From: Congzhengia minquanensis
Lineage (GTDB): Bacteria; Bacillota; Clostridia; UBA1381; UBA9506
Direction: 5' to 3'
Assembly (NCBI RefSeq): GCF_014384785.1
Contig: NZ_JACRSU010000003.1
Coordinates: forward strand, 124,001 to 188,000
Length of the DNA stretch: 64,000 nucleotides
This document shows, one piece after another, positions 25,539 to 34,564 of the stretch (positions are counted from its first letter, which is position 1; every line of letters begins with the position of its first letter). The notes under the pieces are model-generated. The model was not told the origin of the DNA, did no database searches, and was given only the letters and a program-made list of their open reading frames with translations. A program made the translations under genes and the position numbers.

Positions 25539-26093
25539 CTATTTATGCAGAATTGGGGATATTTTTTTGTATAAAAGGAGTGTTAAAACCGAAAGCACAA
25601 CACCTTTCACCAAATTAAACGGCAAAATGGTAAACAACACAAGATTCATCTTTACGCTAAACGGCGCGCTGGGCATGTAGAGCGGGAGCATGATGAACAA
25701 ATTGGCTAAAACGCCTGCCGCCGCCAAAGCCAGCGTTGCAAAAATTAAGGACAGTACGGCGCCCTGAAACGTTTTGTTGTGTTTATAAACCATTCCGGCA
25801 ACGAAACAAAGGGTGCCGGTCATCACAAAATTTGCCAGCTCTCCCACCAGGCCGGTGGAGGTCATGGTGCAGTGAAGCAGGTTTTTAATCAATTCAGTGA
25901 GCACGCCTGCCAGAGGGCCGTAGGCAAATGCAATAATCAGCGCAGGCAGGTCTGAAATTTCCACGTCTAAAAATCCGCCAACTTTCAGGCCTGTCAATGT
26001 GCCGATGACCTGCAGCAGGAATGCCGCGGCGGAAAATACACCTACAAAGGCATAAAGACGGGTTTTGTTTGTTTTTGTGTTTTGTTGTAACAT
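25539..26093 (-). CDS. ribU: Riboflavin ECF transporter substrate-binding (S) component
   Basis: 184 residues with six membrane segments. ECF S-components bind the vitamin and use a shared energising module. RibU features visible are an N-terminal helix ending in VFSAAAFLLQVIG, then VEISDLPALIIAFAYGPLAG and a C-terminal LPFNLVKG segment. The FMN riboswitch directly upstream makes riboflavin the substrate. The start is the ATG at 26093 behind AAAGGT; longer frames run into the riboswitch terminator. The EcfAAT genes are not in the window. Confidence 0.93.
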   Translation of the reverse strand: MLQQNTKTNKTRLYAFVGVFSAAAFLLQVIGTLTGLKVGGFLDVEISDLPALIIAFAYGPLAGVLTELIKNLLHCTMTSTGLVGELANFVMTGTLCFVAGMVYKHNKTFQGAVLSLIFATLALAAAGVLANLFIMLPLYMPSAPFSVKMNLVLFTILPFNLVKGVVLSVLTLLLYKKISPILHK

Positions 26094-26112
26094 GTTTCTT
26101 CGACCTTTCATA

Positions 26113-26141
26113 AAAAAATAAGCGCCCTGAAAACAGGGCGC
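26113..26141 (-). terminator. FMN-riboswitch terminator
   Basis: GCGCCCTG (26141-26134 on the minus strand), loop of four, CAGGGCGC (26129-26122), then a T-rich tract. It lies between the aptamer and ribU. Confidence 0.85.
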
Positions 26142-26171
26142 GAAAAAACGCAATAAAAGAATGGTTTTTTT

Positions 26172-26338
26172 GCTTCTTCCATCCGGACTTGCAACTGAAA
26201 AAGCGCATGCATATGCGCCGTTGCTTACCGTCGGCTTCGGAATCGCACCGATATCAACAACCAGTTCTGGTTGCTCGCGGGCTAAGCGCAAATGCGCCAT
26301 TACCGCCGGTCGGGAATTTCACCCTGCCCTGAAGTACG
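26172..26338 (-). ncRNA. FMN riboswitch (RFN element)
   Basis: On the minus strand the conserved blocks appear in order: GGGCAGGGUGAAAUUCCC, GACCGGCGGUAAU, AGCCCGCGAGC, AUCGGUGCGAUUCCG, AAGCCGACGGU and AGUCCGGAUGGAAGAAG. This is the textbook RFN order. It is followed by a terminator and ribU, so FMN should shut off riboflavin uptake. Confidence 0.97.
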
Positions 26339-26344
26339 TTTTTT

Positions 26345-26373
26345 ATTATACTACATCTTTTTTTAAAATGCAA
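26345..26373 (-). promoter_or_regulatory. Promoter of the FMN riboswitch-ribU unit
   Basis: Minus strand: TTGCAT (26373-26368), 17 bases, TATAAT (26350-26345). Confidence 0.7.
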
Positions 26374-26391
26374 CTAGTGCACAAAATTTTT

Positions 26392-27468
26392 TTATTCTTC
26401 TTTTTCCCCTCTTAACAACTCGCTTTGGCGGGTGGTGATCAGCGCGTTAATAATTTCATCCAAATCGCCGTTTAACACCGCGTCTAACCTGTGGAGCGTC
26501 AGACCAATCCGGTGGTCGGTCACCCTGCCTTGTGGGTAGTTATAGGTTCTGATTCTCTCGCTTCTGTCACCCGTGCCAACCTGGCTTTTGCGTTCCTGAG
26601 CAATTTGTTCGTGCTGTTGGCTTTGCACCAGATCGTAAAGCCTGGAGCGGAGAATTTTCATTGCCTTGTCTTTGTTTTTGTGCTGGGACTTTTCGTCCTG
26701 ACAGGAAACCACCAGCCCGGTGGAAAGGTGTGTTATGCGCACCGCAGAGTCGGTTGTGTTAACGCACTGGCCGCCGGGGCCGCCTGCACGGAATACGTCG
26801 ATTCTAAGGTCGTTTGCGTCGATGTTCACTTCCACGTCCTCAACCTCAGGCAGCACCGCTACCGTAACCGTGGAGGTGTGAATTCTGCCGCCGGACTCTG
26901 TGGAGGGAATTCTTTGCACTCGGTGAACGCCGCTTTCAAATTTTAATTTTGAATATGCGCCCGCTCCGTCTATGCTGAAAGAGATTTCTTTAAAGCCGCC
27001 AATGTCGGTTGGGTTCGAGCTTAAAATTTCTGTTTTCCAGCGGTTCGCTTCGGCATACATGGAATACATTCTGAAGAGGTCACCTGCAAACAACGCCGCC
27101 TCCTCGCCGCCGGCGCCGCCGCGGATTTCAACAATAACGCTTTTGTCGTCGTTGGGATCTTTGGGCAGAAGCAGAATTTTCAGCTCTTCGTTAATTGCTT
27201 CAATTTTTTGTTTGCTTTCTTTAATTTCTTCTTCGGCAAGTTCTTTCAGTTCCTTGTCCATCTCGGAGTCTGAAATGAGCTCTTCGTTTTCTTGAATCGT
27301 TTCATTCAAAGCTTTAAATTCCCGGTATTTTTCTACAATGGGACTAATGTCCGACTGTTCTTTGCAAAGTTTGGCAAAGACTGCCTGGTCGGAAATAACG
27401 TCCGGGTCTGCAATTTTTTTGCTCAGTTCGTCGTAGCGGTCTTCTATAAACGACAATTTTTCTAACAT
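26392..27468 (-). CDS. prfA: Peptide chain release factor 1
   Basis: 358 residues, normal length. It recognises UAA and UAG. The catalytic GGQ motif is at 232-234 ([17 protein letters not shown]) and the codon-reading PxT-type motif is PST at 188-190. GAGGTG lies seven bases before the ATG. No prmC neighbour is visible; the gene appears to be monocistronic. Confidence 0.97.
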   Translation of the reverse strand: MLEKLSFIEDRYDELSKKIADPDVISDQAVFAKLCKEQSDISPIVEKYREFKALNETIQENEELISDSEMDKELKELAEEEIKESKQKIEAINEELKILLLPKDPNDDKSVIVEIRGGAGGEEAALFAGDLFRMYSMYAEANRWKTEILSSNPTDIGGFKEISFSIDGAGAYSKLKFESGVHRVQRIPSTESGGRIHTSTVTVAVLPEVEDVEVNIDANDLRIDVFRAGGPGGQCVNTTDSAVRITHLSTGLVVSCQDEKSQHKNKDKAMKILRSRLYDLVQSQQHEQIAQERKSQVGTGDRSERIRTYNYPQGRVTDHRIGLTLHRLDAVLNGDLDEIINALITTRQSELLRGEKEE

Positions 27469-27497
27469 AAATGCACCTCAAATTAATTTATACCATT

Positions 27498-27526
27498 ATT
27501 ATATAACAATATCCAGAAAAATGCAA
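27498..27526 (-). promoter_or_regulatory. Promoter of prfA
   Basis: Minus strand: TTGCAT (27526-27521), 17 bases, TATAAT (27503-27498). Confidence 0.65.
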
Positions 27527-27583
27527 CGTTTATAATACGGGAGTTTTGATTTGTATAAAGTTCCTAAATTTTAAATTATTTCC

Positions 27584-27612
27584 TTGACATTTTTAAATAA
27601 TTTCTATATAAT
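27584..27612 (+). promoter_or_regulatory. Perfect consensus promoter of the 1057-residue exported protein
   Basis: TTGACA (27584-27589), 17 bases, TATAAT (27607-27612). The start point near 27619 lies just before two adjacent palindromes. Confidence 0.8.
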
Positions 27613-27626
27613 TATAATGATAATGG

Positions 27627-27670
27627 CAAAGGGGTATACCCCTTTGTTGTATGTATAATATACATACAAC
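27627..27670. promoter_or_regulatory. Two abutting palindromes in the leader (candidate operator)
   Basis: CAAAGGGGTATACCCCTTTG (27627-27646) is a perfect 20-base palindrome. It shares its last base with GTTGTATGTAT-AAT-ATACATACAAC (27646-27670). Neither is followed by a T-run, so they are not terminators. They could be repressor sites or a structured 5' end that stabilises the mRNA. Confidence 0.55.
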
Positions 27671-27730
27671 AACTTAACTCTAGCCGGGAAATAATTTATC
27701 ATAAAATTTTAAATCAGGAGGGAGAAAAAA

Positions 27731-30700
27731 ATGAAGCAAACAAAAAAAATGGTTTCCTTATGTTTGTCGTTGGTGTTCTTAGCGATCAGCATGTGCATGC
27801 CGCTAAGTGTCGGCGCCGAAAACACTTATACGACAGAAACAGGCGGAACCCTGACAAGACTTATTCCAACGACAAAGTCTTTTGAAGCCAACGAAACAAA
27901 AACGTTCGACTTTACGGTGGACACCACCGCAGAGTATGCGCTGTTTATGGATTCGACAGACAGCAACAAAGTCGGAACGGCAACCACCTTTGCAATCACG
28001 GAAAAGGACAGCAGCACGGCAGTTCCGTTCACTGTTCGCGAAAAAGATTCTGATGCAAGTGTAATGACTTCGGTTGAAAGCTACAGCTATGTTCATCCTT
28101 CACGCTACGGCAATACAGAAGGCTTTCAGTATGAAAGGGTAGGCAATATCTCTGAACTAAAAGCAACACTTACAGCAGGTACAAACTACACGCTGTCAGT
28201 TTCAAGAGAAGCGACACTTTCGACTTTAAATTATGTTGACCTTAGGTGTTTAACCATTCCCATTACCGGCGGAAAACAGGCAATTGCCTCGGAGGATGCA
28301 ACGGTCTTTACTACCACAACGCCGGCGCATGTAAACGAGCAGCTTAATTATGGCAATACTGCCTTGCCCGAGGGTTATTCCTTAATTGGCGACTACACTG
28401 ATAAGAGCGTGTTTGCGTCCTCAAATCGCAATGTGCCAAGGTATATTCATATTTCAAAAGATACTTATGCAGAATATAAGCTGGACATTCAAAAAGAAGG
28501 CTGGTATCGCGTCTACTACAACACAAGCACGTGGGTAGACACAAAAACTGTCACAGCAGGCGATAAATATTCATTTAAAGTTCCGTTCTCGGTAGACGGC
28601 GAAGAGAAGGAAACCTTAGTCTGGAGCTTCACGGCCACGGCAGACGGACAAAGTCCTGAAACACGTCTTTTAAAGACTTTACCGGTTCAATTTAACAAAG
28701 GAGAGCATACCATAAAATTCGGGAATGCAACAGCAGGCTCTTACGCATATCATATTTTAATGGAAGAGTTGCCGGATTATGACCCAGAAGAAGACGCAAC
28801 AGTTGTAATGGACACTGTTCCGGTAAAAGTGGACAGCACCCTCTCCCGTTTTGAGCCGGAAACGCCCATTACTCTGTCTTCCACAGGAAAAAGCTATGTG
28901 TTTACCTTTACTCCGGAGGCAACGGGCGAATATGCGTTTTTCTATAATAATACGGGCTCTGCTGGAAGCCAGCCCATGACGATTTCGGTTAGCGAAGCAG
29001 GTGGCGATAAGGTTTTTGAGAACACCTGCAATACCAAGGGAGTTGTGTTTGAACGGTTTGGTGACAATTCATATCAGGCAGCGCCTATGGAAGCAGGCAA
29101 GACCTATACCATTACGCTGACCGGCACCGGCACTGCCATTACAATGGAATATTTTGATTTGAGGTGTGTTAATCCGCTGACGACCCCGGCTGAAGGAAAA
29201 TTTGCTATCTCCCCTTCAGACTATGTGGTAACGTCCATCGGAAGCTCCCACATGAGCCAACAGTTTACATCGCAAAACTATAAAAATACGGAGTATCCCA
29301 TGATAGGCGATTATTACAGCGATAAGCTTGCATCTCCAAGGGACAGGGTAACCGCAATTCACAACGGAAATGGTTCGTATATTACCTATGCGCTTAATGT
29401 AACAACTGCGGGATATTTTACCCTGACACTCCCAAATGTTGTAACCTATCCGGGGGATGCAAAAGCAGAATCTATTCGCCTCAGCGTTAATGGAGAAGTT
29501 TATGACGAACAGGGCTGGACGGGCACCGCAACAGACCTTACCTTTAAGCCTTTTTACCTGTATGCAGGTGTGAACCGCATTACCTTGACCAATTTGACTG
29601 TTCCGTTTGACAAGGGCGACGGCACACAAAGTGAAGGCAAAGAGGTGGGCGCTTATATTAAGTCGTTGTTGTTCGACCAAGTGCCGGGCAAGCCCGAACC
29701 AACTGCAATTTCCGGTGACACAAAGGTTGATTCAAAAATTCCCTTGAATTCAATGGAAACATCAACGGGCAGCGTTACAAAAAATGATGCAGACGGCAGC
29801 TATTCATTTAAAGCAGGTGCTTCTGTGGAATACAAGGTAAACGTAAACGAAGCGGGAACCTATGTGGTTTATATTGACGGCAAAGCACCCCAGAACGGCG
29901 TTGACGTGCTTGTTGACGGCACCTCAAAGCTTGGCGCAACCTATAAAACCACGGGCCAGAAAGAAACGGTAAATGCAAGCTTCTCTAGCAGACAGGTGAA
30001 AAAGCTTTCTGTTCCTGTTGAACTGGAAGCGGGCGAACACACCATTACGCTGAACTTTGCAAACGGCAGTAAATGGGACGAGACTGAAAACAAGGCGGTT
30101 GACATTACAGAAGCCGACGACTATACCATGGTTGTATATTCAGCATGGATGAGAAGAGTTGATCTCACAGCAAGTGCAAGTGAAGAAATGTTCCTGCGCT
30201 CTTGGGATTTTACGGCCGTAAGCTTCCTCCAAGAAGATAAAGGCAGCAGCAGCTCTGCCGGTTGGTGCTTCCCCCATCAGTATGGACAGGGCGGCCCCTA
30301 CACAGTTGGCAGCTTCACCGATTGCCGCAGCGTGGTATTCATTAACGGTGTGGATGTAACCTATAAAGTGAACATTCCCGCAGATGGTTACTACAATTTC
30401 TCAACCTTTATTAACTGTTCCGCGGCAACCAATACTTGCACCATGAACCTTAACGGAGGCACGTATTCCTGTGACGTTACTACAGACGGAAGCGGGCCAG
30501 TTAAATCAACCTTTGAACCTGTGTTCTTAACCGCAGGCGTCTATGATGTGAACTTTAAAGCGCCAGCAAGCCCGACAGGAACAATGCGGTTATACGGCAT
30601 GAGTGTTACTGCGAAAGAAATGGGCGATTATGTAGCCGTGGGTGCTGACAGTGCGTCTGTAAGCGTTGCCTTTGATAAAGCTTATACGGGCAGCGTTATC

Positions 30701-30904
30701 ACGGCATTCTACAGCGCTTCTAACGAGCTTGTGGGCATTCAGACAGATGTAATTACAGATGCTGCAAGCTACCGTGCAGACATTGCGCTCACCGACACGC
30801 CGGTTACGGCAAAAGTGTTTGTTTGGGGCGACTTGACAAACGTTATTCCGCTTAGAACATCTATTGATTTTGCCGCAGGCACCGATTCTTGGATTGTAAA
30901 ATAA
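27731..30904 (+). CDS. Large exported protein with carbohydrate-binding-like repeats
   Basis: 1057 residues. The signal peptide (1-29) reads VSLCLSLVFLAISMCMPLS. Two long repeats follow (about 30-360 and 365-665), each pairing a domain with an AEYALFMD or GEYAFFYNN segment with one containing IGDYTDKS or IGDYYSDKL. Two more beta-sandwich modules follow (about 670-825 with VEYKVNVNEAGTYVVYIDG, and 835-960 with VTYKVNIPADGYYNFSTF), resembling family 6/35 carbohydrate-binding modules. A C-terminal Ig-like module (about 962-1057) is shared with the flavodoxin protein at 52865. I see no catalytic domain, SLH module or LPXTG anchor. Probably a secreted glycan-binding or structural protein. GGAGGGAG precedes the ATG. 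Confidence 0.75.
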   Translation: MKQTKKMVSLCLSLVFLAISMCMPLSVGAENTYTTETGGTLTRLIPTTKSFEANETKTFDFTVDTTAEYALFMDSTDSNKVGTATTFAITEKDSSTAVPFTVREKDSDASVMTSVESYSYVHPSRYGNTEGFQYERVGNISELKATLTAGTNYTLSVSREATLSTLNYVDLRCLTIPITGGKQAIASEDATVFTTTTPAHVNEQLNYGNTALPEGYSLIGDYTDKSVFASSNRNVPRYIHISKDTYAEYKLDIQKEGWYRVYYNTSTWVDTKTVTAGDKYSFKVPFSVDGEEKETLVWSFTATADGQSPETRLLKTLPVQFNKGEHTIKFGNATAGSYAYHILMEELPDYDPEEDATVVMDTVPVKVDSTLSRFEPETPITLSSTGKSYVFTFTPEATGEYAFFYNNTGSAGSQPMTISVSEAGGDKVFENTCNTKGVVFERFGDNSYQAAPMEAGKTYTITLTGTGTAITMEYFDLRCVNPLTTPAEGKFAISPSDYVVTSIGSSHMSQQFTSQNYKNTEYPMIGDYYSDKLASPRDRVTAIHNGNGSYITYALNVTTAGYFTLTLPNVVTYPGDAKAESIRLSVNGEVYDEQGWTGTATDLTFKPFYLYAGVNRITLTNLTVPFDKGDGTQSEGKEVGAYIKSLLFDQVPGKPEPTAISGDTKVDSKIPLNSMETSTGSVTKNDADGSYSFKAGASVEYKVNVNEAGTYVVYIDGKAPQNGVDVLVDGTSKLGATYKTTGQKETVNASFSSRQVKKLSVPVELEAGEHTITLNFANGSKWDETENKAVDITEADDYTMVVYSAWMRRVDLTASASEEMFLRSWDFTAVSFLQEDKGSSSSAGWCFPHQYGQGGPYTVGSFTDCRSVVFINGVDVTYKVNIPADGYYNFSTFINCSAATNTCTMNLNGGTYSCDVTTDGSGPVKSTFEPVFLTAGVYDVNFKAPASPTGTMRLYGMSVTAKEMGDYVAVGADSASVSVAFDKAYTGSVITAFYSASNELVGIQTDVITDAASYRADIALTDTPVTAKVFVWGDLTNVIPLRTSIDFAAGTDSWIVK

Positions 30905-30919
30905 AATTTAATTAAGCAG

Positions 30920-30956
30920 TAAAAAACCCTTCGGAAATTTTTCCGAAGGGTTTTTA
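30920..30956. terminator. Bidirectional terminator
   Basis: AAAAACCCTTCGGAAA and TTTCCGAAGGGTTTTT form a long stem between the 1057-residue gene and the converging isomerase gene. Confidence 0.88.
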
Positions 30957-30961
30957 TTTTC

Positions 30962-31774
30962 TTAAATTAATTTTTCTAAAAATGCTTTTGCTTCTAAAAT
31001 ATCTTTTATCTGTTCCGGGCCTGAAATTTCCCGCTCAATAGTCAGTGCGCCGCTGTAGCCAAGTTCTTTTAGTCTGTCGATCAGCGCAGGAAAGTCAACT
31101 TTTCCCTGGCCGATGGGTACCTCTTCACCTAAGTTTTGTCCGTCAGTAGGATAGAGGCCGTCTTTTGCGTGAACACCTCGCACAAATTTGCCGAACACGT
31201 CCAGCGCGTCCACCGGGTTTGCCTTGCCGTATAAAATTAGATTTGCAGAATCTAAGTTGATGCCTAAGTTTCCGGTTCCCACCGCCTCAATTACCCGGCG
31301 CAGGGCCACAGGCGTTTCCTGCCCGGTTTCAAACAGGAGATACTGTCCGTTCGATTTCATATACTCCGCCACTGCGCGAATAGCGGCAACAACCTCATGA
31401 AACTCTGTTGTACCGGGATTTTCCGGTAAAAACCCCATATGGGTTGCAATGTCGGTTACGCCGATTTTCTTTGCAAAATCAGACCCTAACATTAAATTTT
31501 TCATTCGTGTGAAGCGGAACGCTGCGGGCACAAGGCCTAAGGTAAGCGGTCCTTCAGAAAAATTCCACTTTGCTGGTCCTTCCCAGCCACACCATAAAGC
31601 GGTAATTTCAATTTGGTGGTTTTTCTTTGCCTGGTTTACCAGTTCTGCCATTTCATCGGTTTTCAGCCGGTCGTCCCACACGCTGAGCTGGCAGGTTGAA
31701 AACCCGTTTTCACGCAGACGGCAGAATTCTGTGTCGATGTCTGCGCTTAACGTAACAAAAACGCCTAATTTCAT
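30962..31774 (-). CDS. Sugar phosphate isomerase/epimerase (AP endonuclease family 2 TIM barrel)
   Basis: 270 residues. Metal-binding segments of the xylose-isomerase-like barrel are visible: TALWCGWEG, DIATHMGFLPEN, LLFETGQE, LGINLDSANLILYG, VRGVHAKDG and a final LTIERE. Such enzymes isomerise or epimerise sugars and inositols. It ends the operon of PIG-L deacetylase, NagB-like protein and this gene, and lies 16 bases downstream of the NagB-like gene. A role in amino-sugar or polyol breakdown is inferred. Confidence 0.85.
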   Translation of the reverse strand: MKLGVFVTLSADIDTEFCRLRENGFSTCQLSVWDDRLKTDEMAELVNQAKKNHQIEITALWCGWEGPAKWNFSEGPLTLGLVPAAFRFTRMKNLMLGSDFAKKIGVTDIATHMGFLPENPGTTEFHEVVAAIRAVAEYMKSNGQYLLFETGQETPVALRRVIEAVGTGNLGINLDSANLILYGKANPVDALDVFGKFVRGVHAKDGLYPTDGQNLGEEVPIGQGKVDFPALIDRLKELGYSGALTIEREISGPEQIKDILEAKAFLEKLI

Positions 31775-31790
31775 GCTGGTTCCTCCTTTG

Positions 31791-32729
31791 TCAATTACAT
31801 TCCGGTGTCAGCGGCCCGGCCAGGTCTTTTAAATAAAACAGCTTTCCGGGAAGCGTGGGCATAAAGGTTGATGGAATGTGAATGTCCGGCCCATAGTGCA
31901 AAGTGGTTAAAAAGCTCATGCCCTGCCAGCCCATACCGCGGCCTAATACGCCGTCAGCGCCGCCGATGCAAAAGTCCGCCTGTAAAAACAGACCCGGCCC
32001 AATGGTGTTGGCCCGGCAGGGAACTAATGTGGTGCGGCTTTTAAAGCTGGTAATTGCATTTTGTTCAATGGTCAGCGGATGAAGCTTAGCCCCCAATCGG
32101 TGGGTGGCCTGTTTCCAGCCGTCCTCGTCGGCAAAGTCTGCGGCAAAGTGAGGCTCCCAAAAGGCAATGTGACACATGCGCCCGATTCCATACACCAATA
32201 TTAGTTTCGCACCCTCACCTTTCAGCGCTGCAATTTTTTGCGCATAGGCAGGAAGGTTATCTTTCGTAGCAAAATTGCGCTGCGTTTCCGGTACGGTAAG
32301 CTCGCCTAAGGGCGTGAAAAACGCCTCTTTCATGGCATATTCAAACGAGGCCGGATTATCAGAAGGCAGGGTATTGCCGTCGCCGTCTGCCCACTCGTCC
32401 ATGTTGAAAGTGAAAACATGGGAGCAGGAGACCTGCCATGCCTTTAAAAAATATACCGCCCAGCGATACATTCCCATGGGACCCACGGGCAAGATCAGGG
32501 CAATTTTTTCATTTCTGTCCCGTGCTTCCTTAATTTTTAGTGCAATTTCATGACCCATAAAGGTGTCAAATTCATAAATATCGCGGCATTCCACCGGCGT
32601 AAAATCCGGATTCCAAAAAGATTCTTCTGTAGCGCCCTTTTCACAGCAGGCGTCAATTTTTTTAAAGTCCCAGCCTTCCGGGTAAAAGTTTTCTAACAGA
32701 GAGCCTTTCACAGTGCTTAAAAAGTCCAT
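31791..32729 (-). CDS. Glucosamine-6-phosphate deaminase-like protein with altered active site
   Basis: 312 residues of NagB/6-phosphogluconolactonase fold. [13 protein letters not shown] matches the phosphate loop and TFNMDEW the first active-site aspartate. The canonical GxGxDGHIxFNEP, however, reads [13 protein letters not shown]: His and Glu are kept but the ring-opening aspartate is Met and the Asn is Trp. It may act on another sugar phosphate or be a binding protein. It is longer at both ends than classical NagB. It lies between the PIG-L and isomerase genes on one operon. Confidence 0.8.
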   Translation of the reverse strand: MDFLSTVKGSLLENFYPEGWDFKKIDACCEKGATEESFWNPDFTPVECRDIYEFDTFMGHEIALKIKEARDRNEKIALILPVGPMGMYRWAVYFLKAWQVSCSHVFTFNMDEWADGDGNTLPSDNPASFEYAMKEAFFTPLGELTVPETQRNFATKDNLPAYAQKIAALKGEGAKLILVYGIGRMCHIAFWEPHFAADFADEDGWKQATHRLGAKLHPLTIEQNAITSFKSRTTLVPCRANTIGPGLFLQADFCIGGADGVLGRGMGWQGMSFLTTLHYGPDIHIPSTFMPTLPGKLFYLKDLAGPLTPECN

Positions 32730-32751
32730 TTTTTCATCCTCCTAAAATCGT

Positions 32752-33456
32752 TTACGGTAAATAACGTTTTGTTGTAAGCTTGGGCCAGGCCAGGCATTGG
32801 GTAAAACCCTCTGCGAATTGCACGCCGCACTGAAGCCCACGGTAGCGTGCACAGGTTTTCACAAATTCAGCAAAGTCAATGCCGTCGTGTTCCCGCATCC
32901 ATTTCATCTGGCTTACATGACATTCCAGCATGTTCATTTTCAGCTCAATGAAGTCTGAAACATCTACATATTCTGTAGGGATAAAGTTCACCCCGGCCAA
33001 ATTGTCCATATAAAAAATAGGCGTAACGTTTGCCTTGCCGGCTGCAGCTGTTTGATAGTGGGGTACGCTGGCGGCAAAGGCAGCGTCAAACACCAAGCGG
33101 CTCACCGCCACGTGGTCAGGCATATAGTCGCTGGGCGCGTGGGTAATGATAAAGTCGGGGTTGGTCGTGCGGATTACGTCTGTCACTAAATCCCGCTGCT
33201 GCTTGCTTCCTTCATAAACCATCAAGTCACCTACGTCGCAGGTAACTACGCGAATGCCGGCCAAACCGCCTGCTTTTTCCGCCTCCAGCTTCCGCATATC
33301 CCTCAGCTCGTCAGGTGCTATCACCTCGTGACCAAGGTTTCCGTTGGCAACGTGGCAAACCGTTACCGTGTCGCCCCTGGCTGCACATTTCGCCAGGGTT
33401 CCTGCACAGCCGATTTCTATATCGTCCGGATGGCAGCCAATTGCAAGCACATTCAT
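32752..33456 (-). CDS. PIG-L family N-acetylglucosaminyl deacetylase
   Basis: 234 residues. The zinc motif GCHPDDIEIGCAGTLAK (7-23) and the distal DYMPDHVAVSRLVFDAA define the LmbE/PIG-L family, which removes acetyl groups from GlcNAc-containing compounds. First gene of the leftward sugar operon, so a deacetylase is paired with a deaminase-like protein. It is divergent from an AraC regulator. AAGGAATAT lies before the ATG. Confidence 0.92.
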   Translation of the reverse strand: MNVLAIGCHPDDIEIGCAGTLAKCAARGDTVTVCHVANGNLGHEVIAPDELRDMRKLEAEKAGGLAGIRVVTCDVGDLMVYEGSKQQRDLVTDVIRTTNPDFIITHAPSDYMPDHVAVSRLVFDAAFAASVPHYQTAAAGKANVTPIFYMDNLAGVNFIPTEYVDVSDFIELKMNMLECHVSQMKWMREHDGIDFAEFVKTCARYRGLQCGVQFAEGFTQCLAWPKLTTKRYLP

Positions 33457-33474
33457 TTTATATTCCTTCTTTCA

Positions 33475-33503
33475 TTGCGTTTTTTATTTCTTTATGTTAT
33501 ACT
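33475..33503 (+). promoter_or_regulatory. Promoter of the AraC gene at 33584
   Basis: TTGCGT (33475-33480), 17 bases, TATACT (33498-33503), in the divergent gap between the PIG-L and AraC genes. Confidence 0.5.
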
Positions 33504-33583
33504 AATTAAAAAAGAATCGCAATACATTTTTTTATGCCAAACATACACTTTTGTATCTTGATTTTAAAGGATGTGTACATTTT

Positions 33584-34465
33584 ATGAAAGCAGTTTATGT
33601 AAAACACCAAATTGCAAACCTGATTCCCATCAGCAAAATTGTAACCATTCACTATTTTGAATTTGAAAAGGACTTTGTGTCATCAGGCGAGAGCCACGAC
33701 TTTTGGGAGTTTGTTTATATTGACAAAGGCGAAGCCATTGTAACGGAGGGAAAGCAAAAGCTCATTTTAAAGCAGGGAGAGGGATATTTTCACAAGCCAA
33801 ACGAGTTTCATCAGTTAAGTGCAAATTCCGTCACAGCGCTCAATGTGTTTATTGTGTCTTTTGTCTGCAACGTAAAAAGCATGGACTTTTTTAAATCGAA
33901 AAAAATAAAAGTTCAGCAAAAGTGGAAGGGGTTCATCACCGCTATCATTGAAGAGGGCAGAAAAACCTTCGACCTTCCCTTCAACAATCCGGATTTAAAG
34001 GGCCTTACTCTGCGGGAGAACGCGGTTATCGGCGGTCAGCAAATGATTCGGACATATTTAGAACAGTTTTTAATTTCTGTTCTAAGAAGCGAAACAAAAG
34101 AGGCTGAGACAAGAATTTTTCCCACCAGGGAAACCATGGAAAACCATCTTGTCTGCGAAATTATAAAAATTATAGAAGGCGCGCTTTACACCCAGCTTTC
34201 TGTGACGGACATCTGTGAAAAGCTCTCCTACAGCAAGGCCTATCTTTCTAAAATTTTTAAAGCTTACTGCGGATATTCCATGGGTGAATATCTGATTCTG
34301 CTGAAAATAGAAAAGGCAAAGCAGCTCATTCGGGAAAAGGAATTTAACTTTACCCAAATATCCGACATGCTGGCATTTTCCAATCCACTGTATTTTTCGA
34401 GGGTATTTAGACGTGTTACAGGGATGTCCCCCAGGGAGTATTTAAATTCTGTAAAAATAAATTAA
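33584..34465 (+). CDS. AraC family transcriptional regulator with cupin domain
   Basis: 293 residues. The N-terminal cupin (about 25-110) includes HDFWEFVYIDKGEA and LKQGEGYFHKPNEFHQL. The C-terminal HTH pair (about 195-290) includes LSYSKAYLSKIFKAYCGYSM and ISDMLAFSNPLYFSRVFRR. It lies between the leftward PIG-L operon and the co-directional oxidoreductase gene, and probably regulates both. The ATG at 33584 is the only start with a plausible, if distant, AAAGGA site. Confidence 0.9.
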   Translation: MKAVYVKHQIANLIPISKIVTIHYFEFEKDFVSSGESHDFWEFVYIDKGEAIVTEGKQKLILKQGEGYFHKPNEFHQLSANSVTALNVFIVSFVCNVKSMDFFKSKKIKVQQKWKGFITAIIEEGRKTFDLPFNNPDLKGLTLRENAVIGGQQMIRTYLEQFLISVLRSETKEAETRIFPTRETMENHLVCEIIKIIEGALYTQLSVTDICEKLSYSKAYLSKIFKAYCGYSMGEYLILLKIEKAKQLIREKEFNFTQISDMLAFSNPLYFSRVFRRVTGMSPREYLNSVKIN

Positions 34466-34564
34466 AATACAAAAATATATGTTTTTGATACGATATGATA
34501 TTCTAAAAAAGCGCAGCTTGCTGTAAAGTAAAAGAAAACTTGAAATTACGGAGGCGTTTTTACA

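Noticed and set aside
26161..26415. Rightward 84-codon frame over the FMN leader
   Set aside because: It coincides with the RFN element on the minus strand.
27627..27670. CRISPR-like or tandem-repeat array
   Set aside because: There are only two different single palindromes, not repeats with spacers. No CRISPR array or cas gene was seen anywhere in the window.
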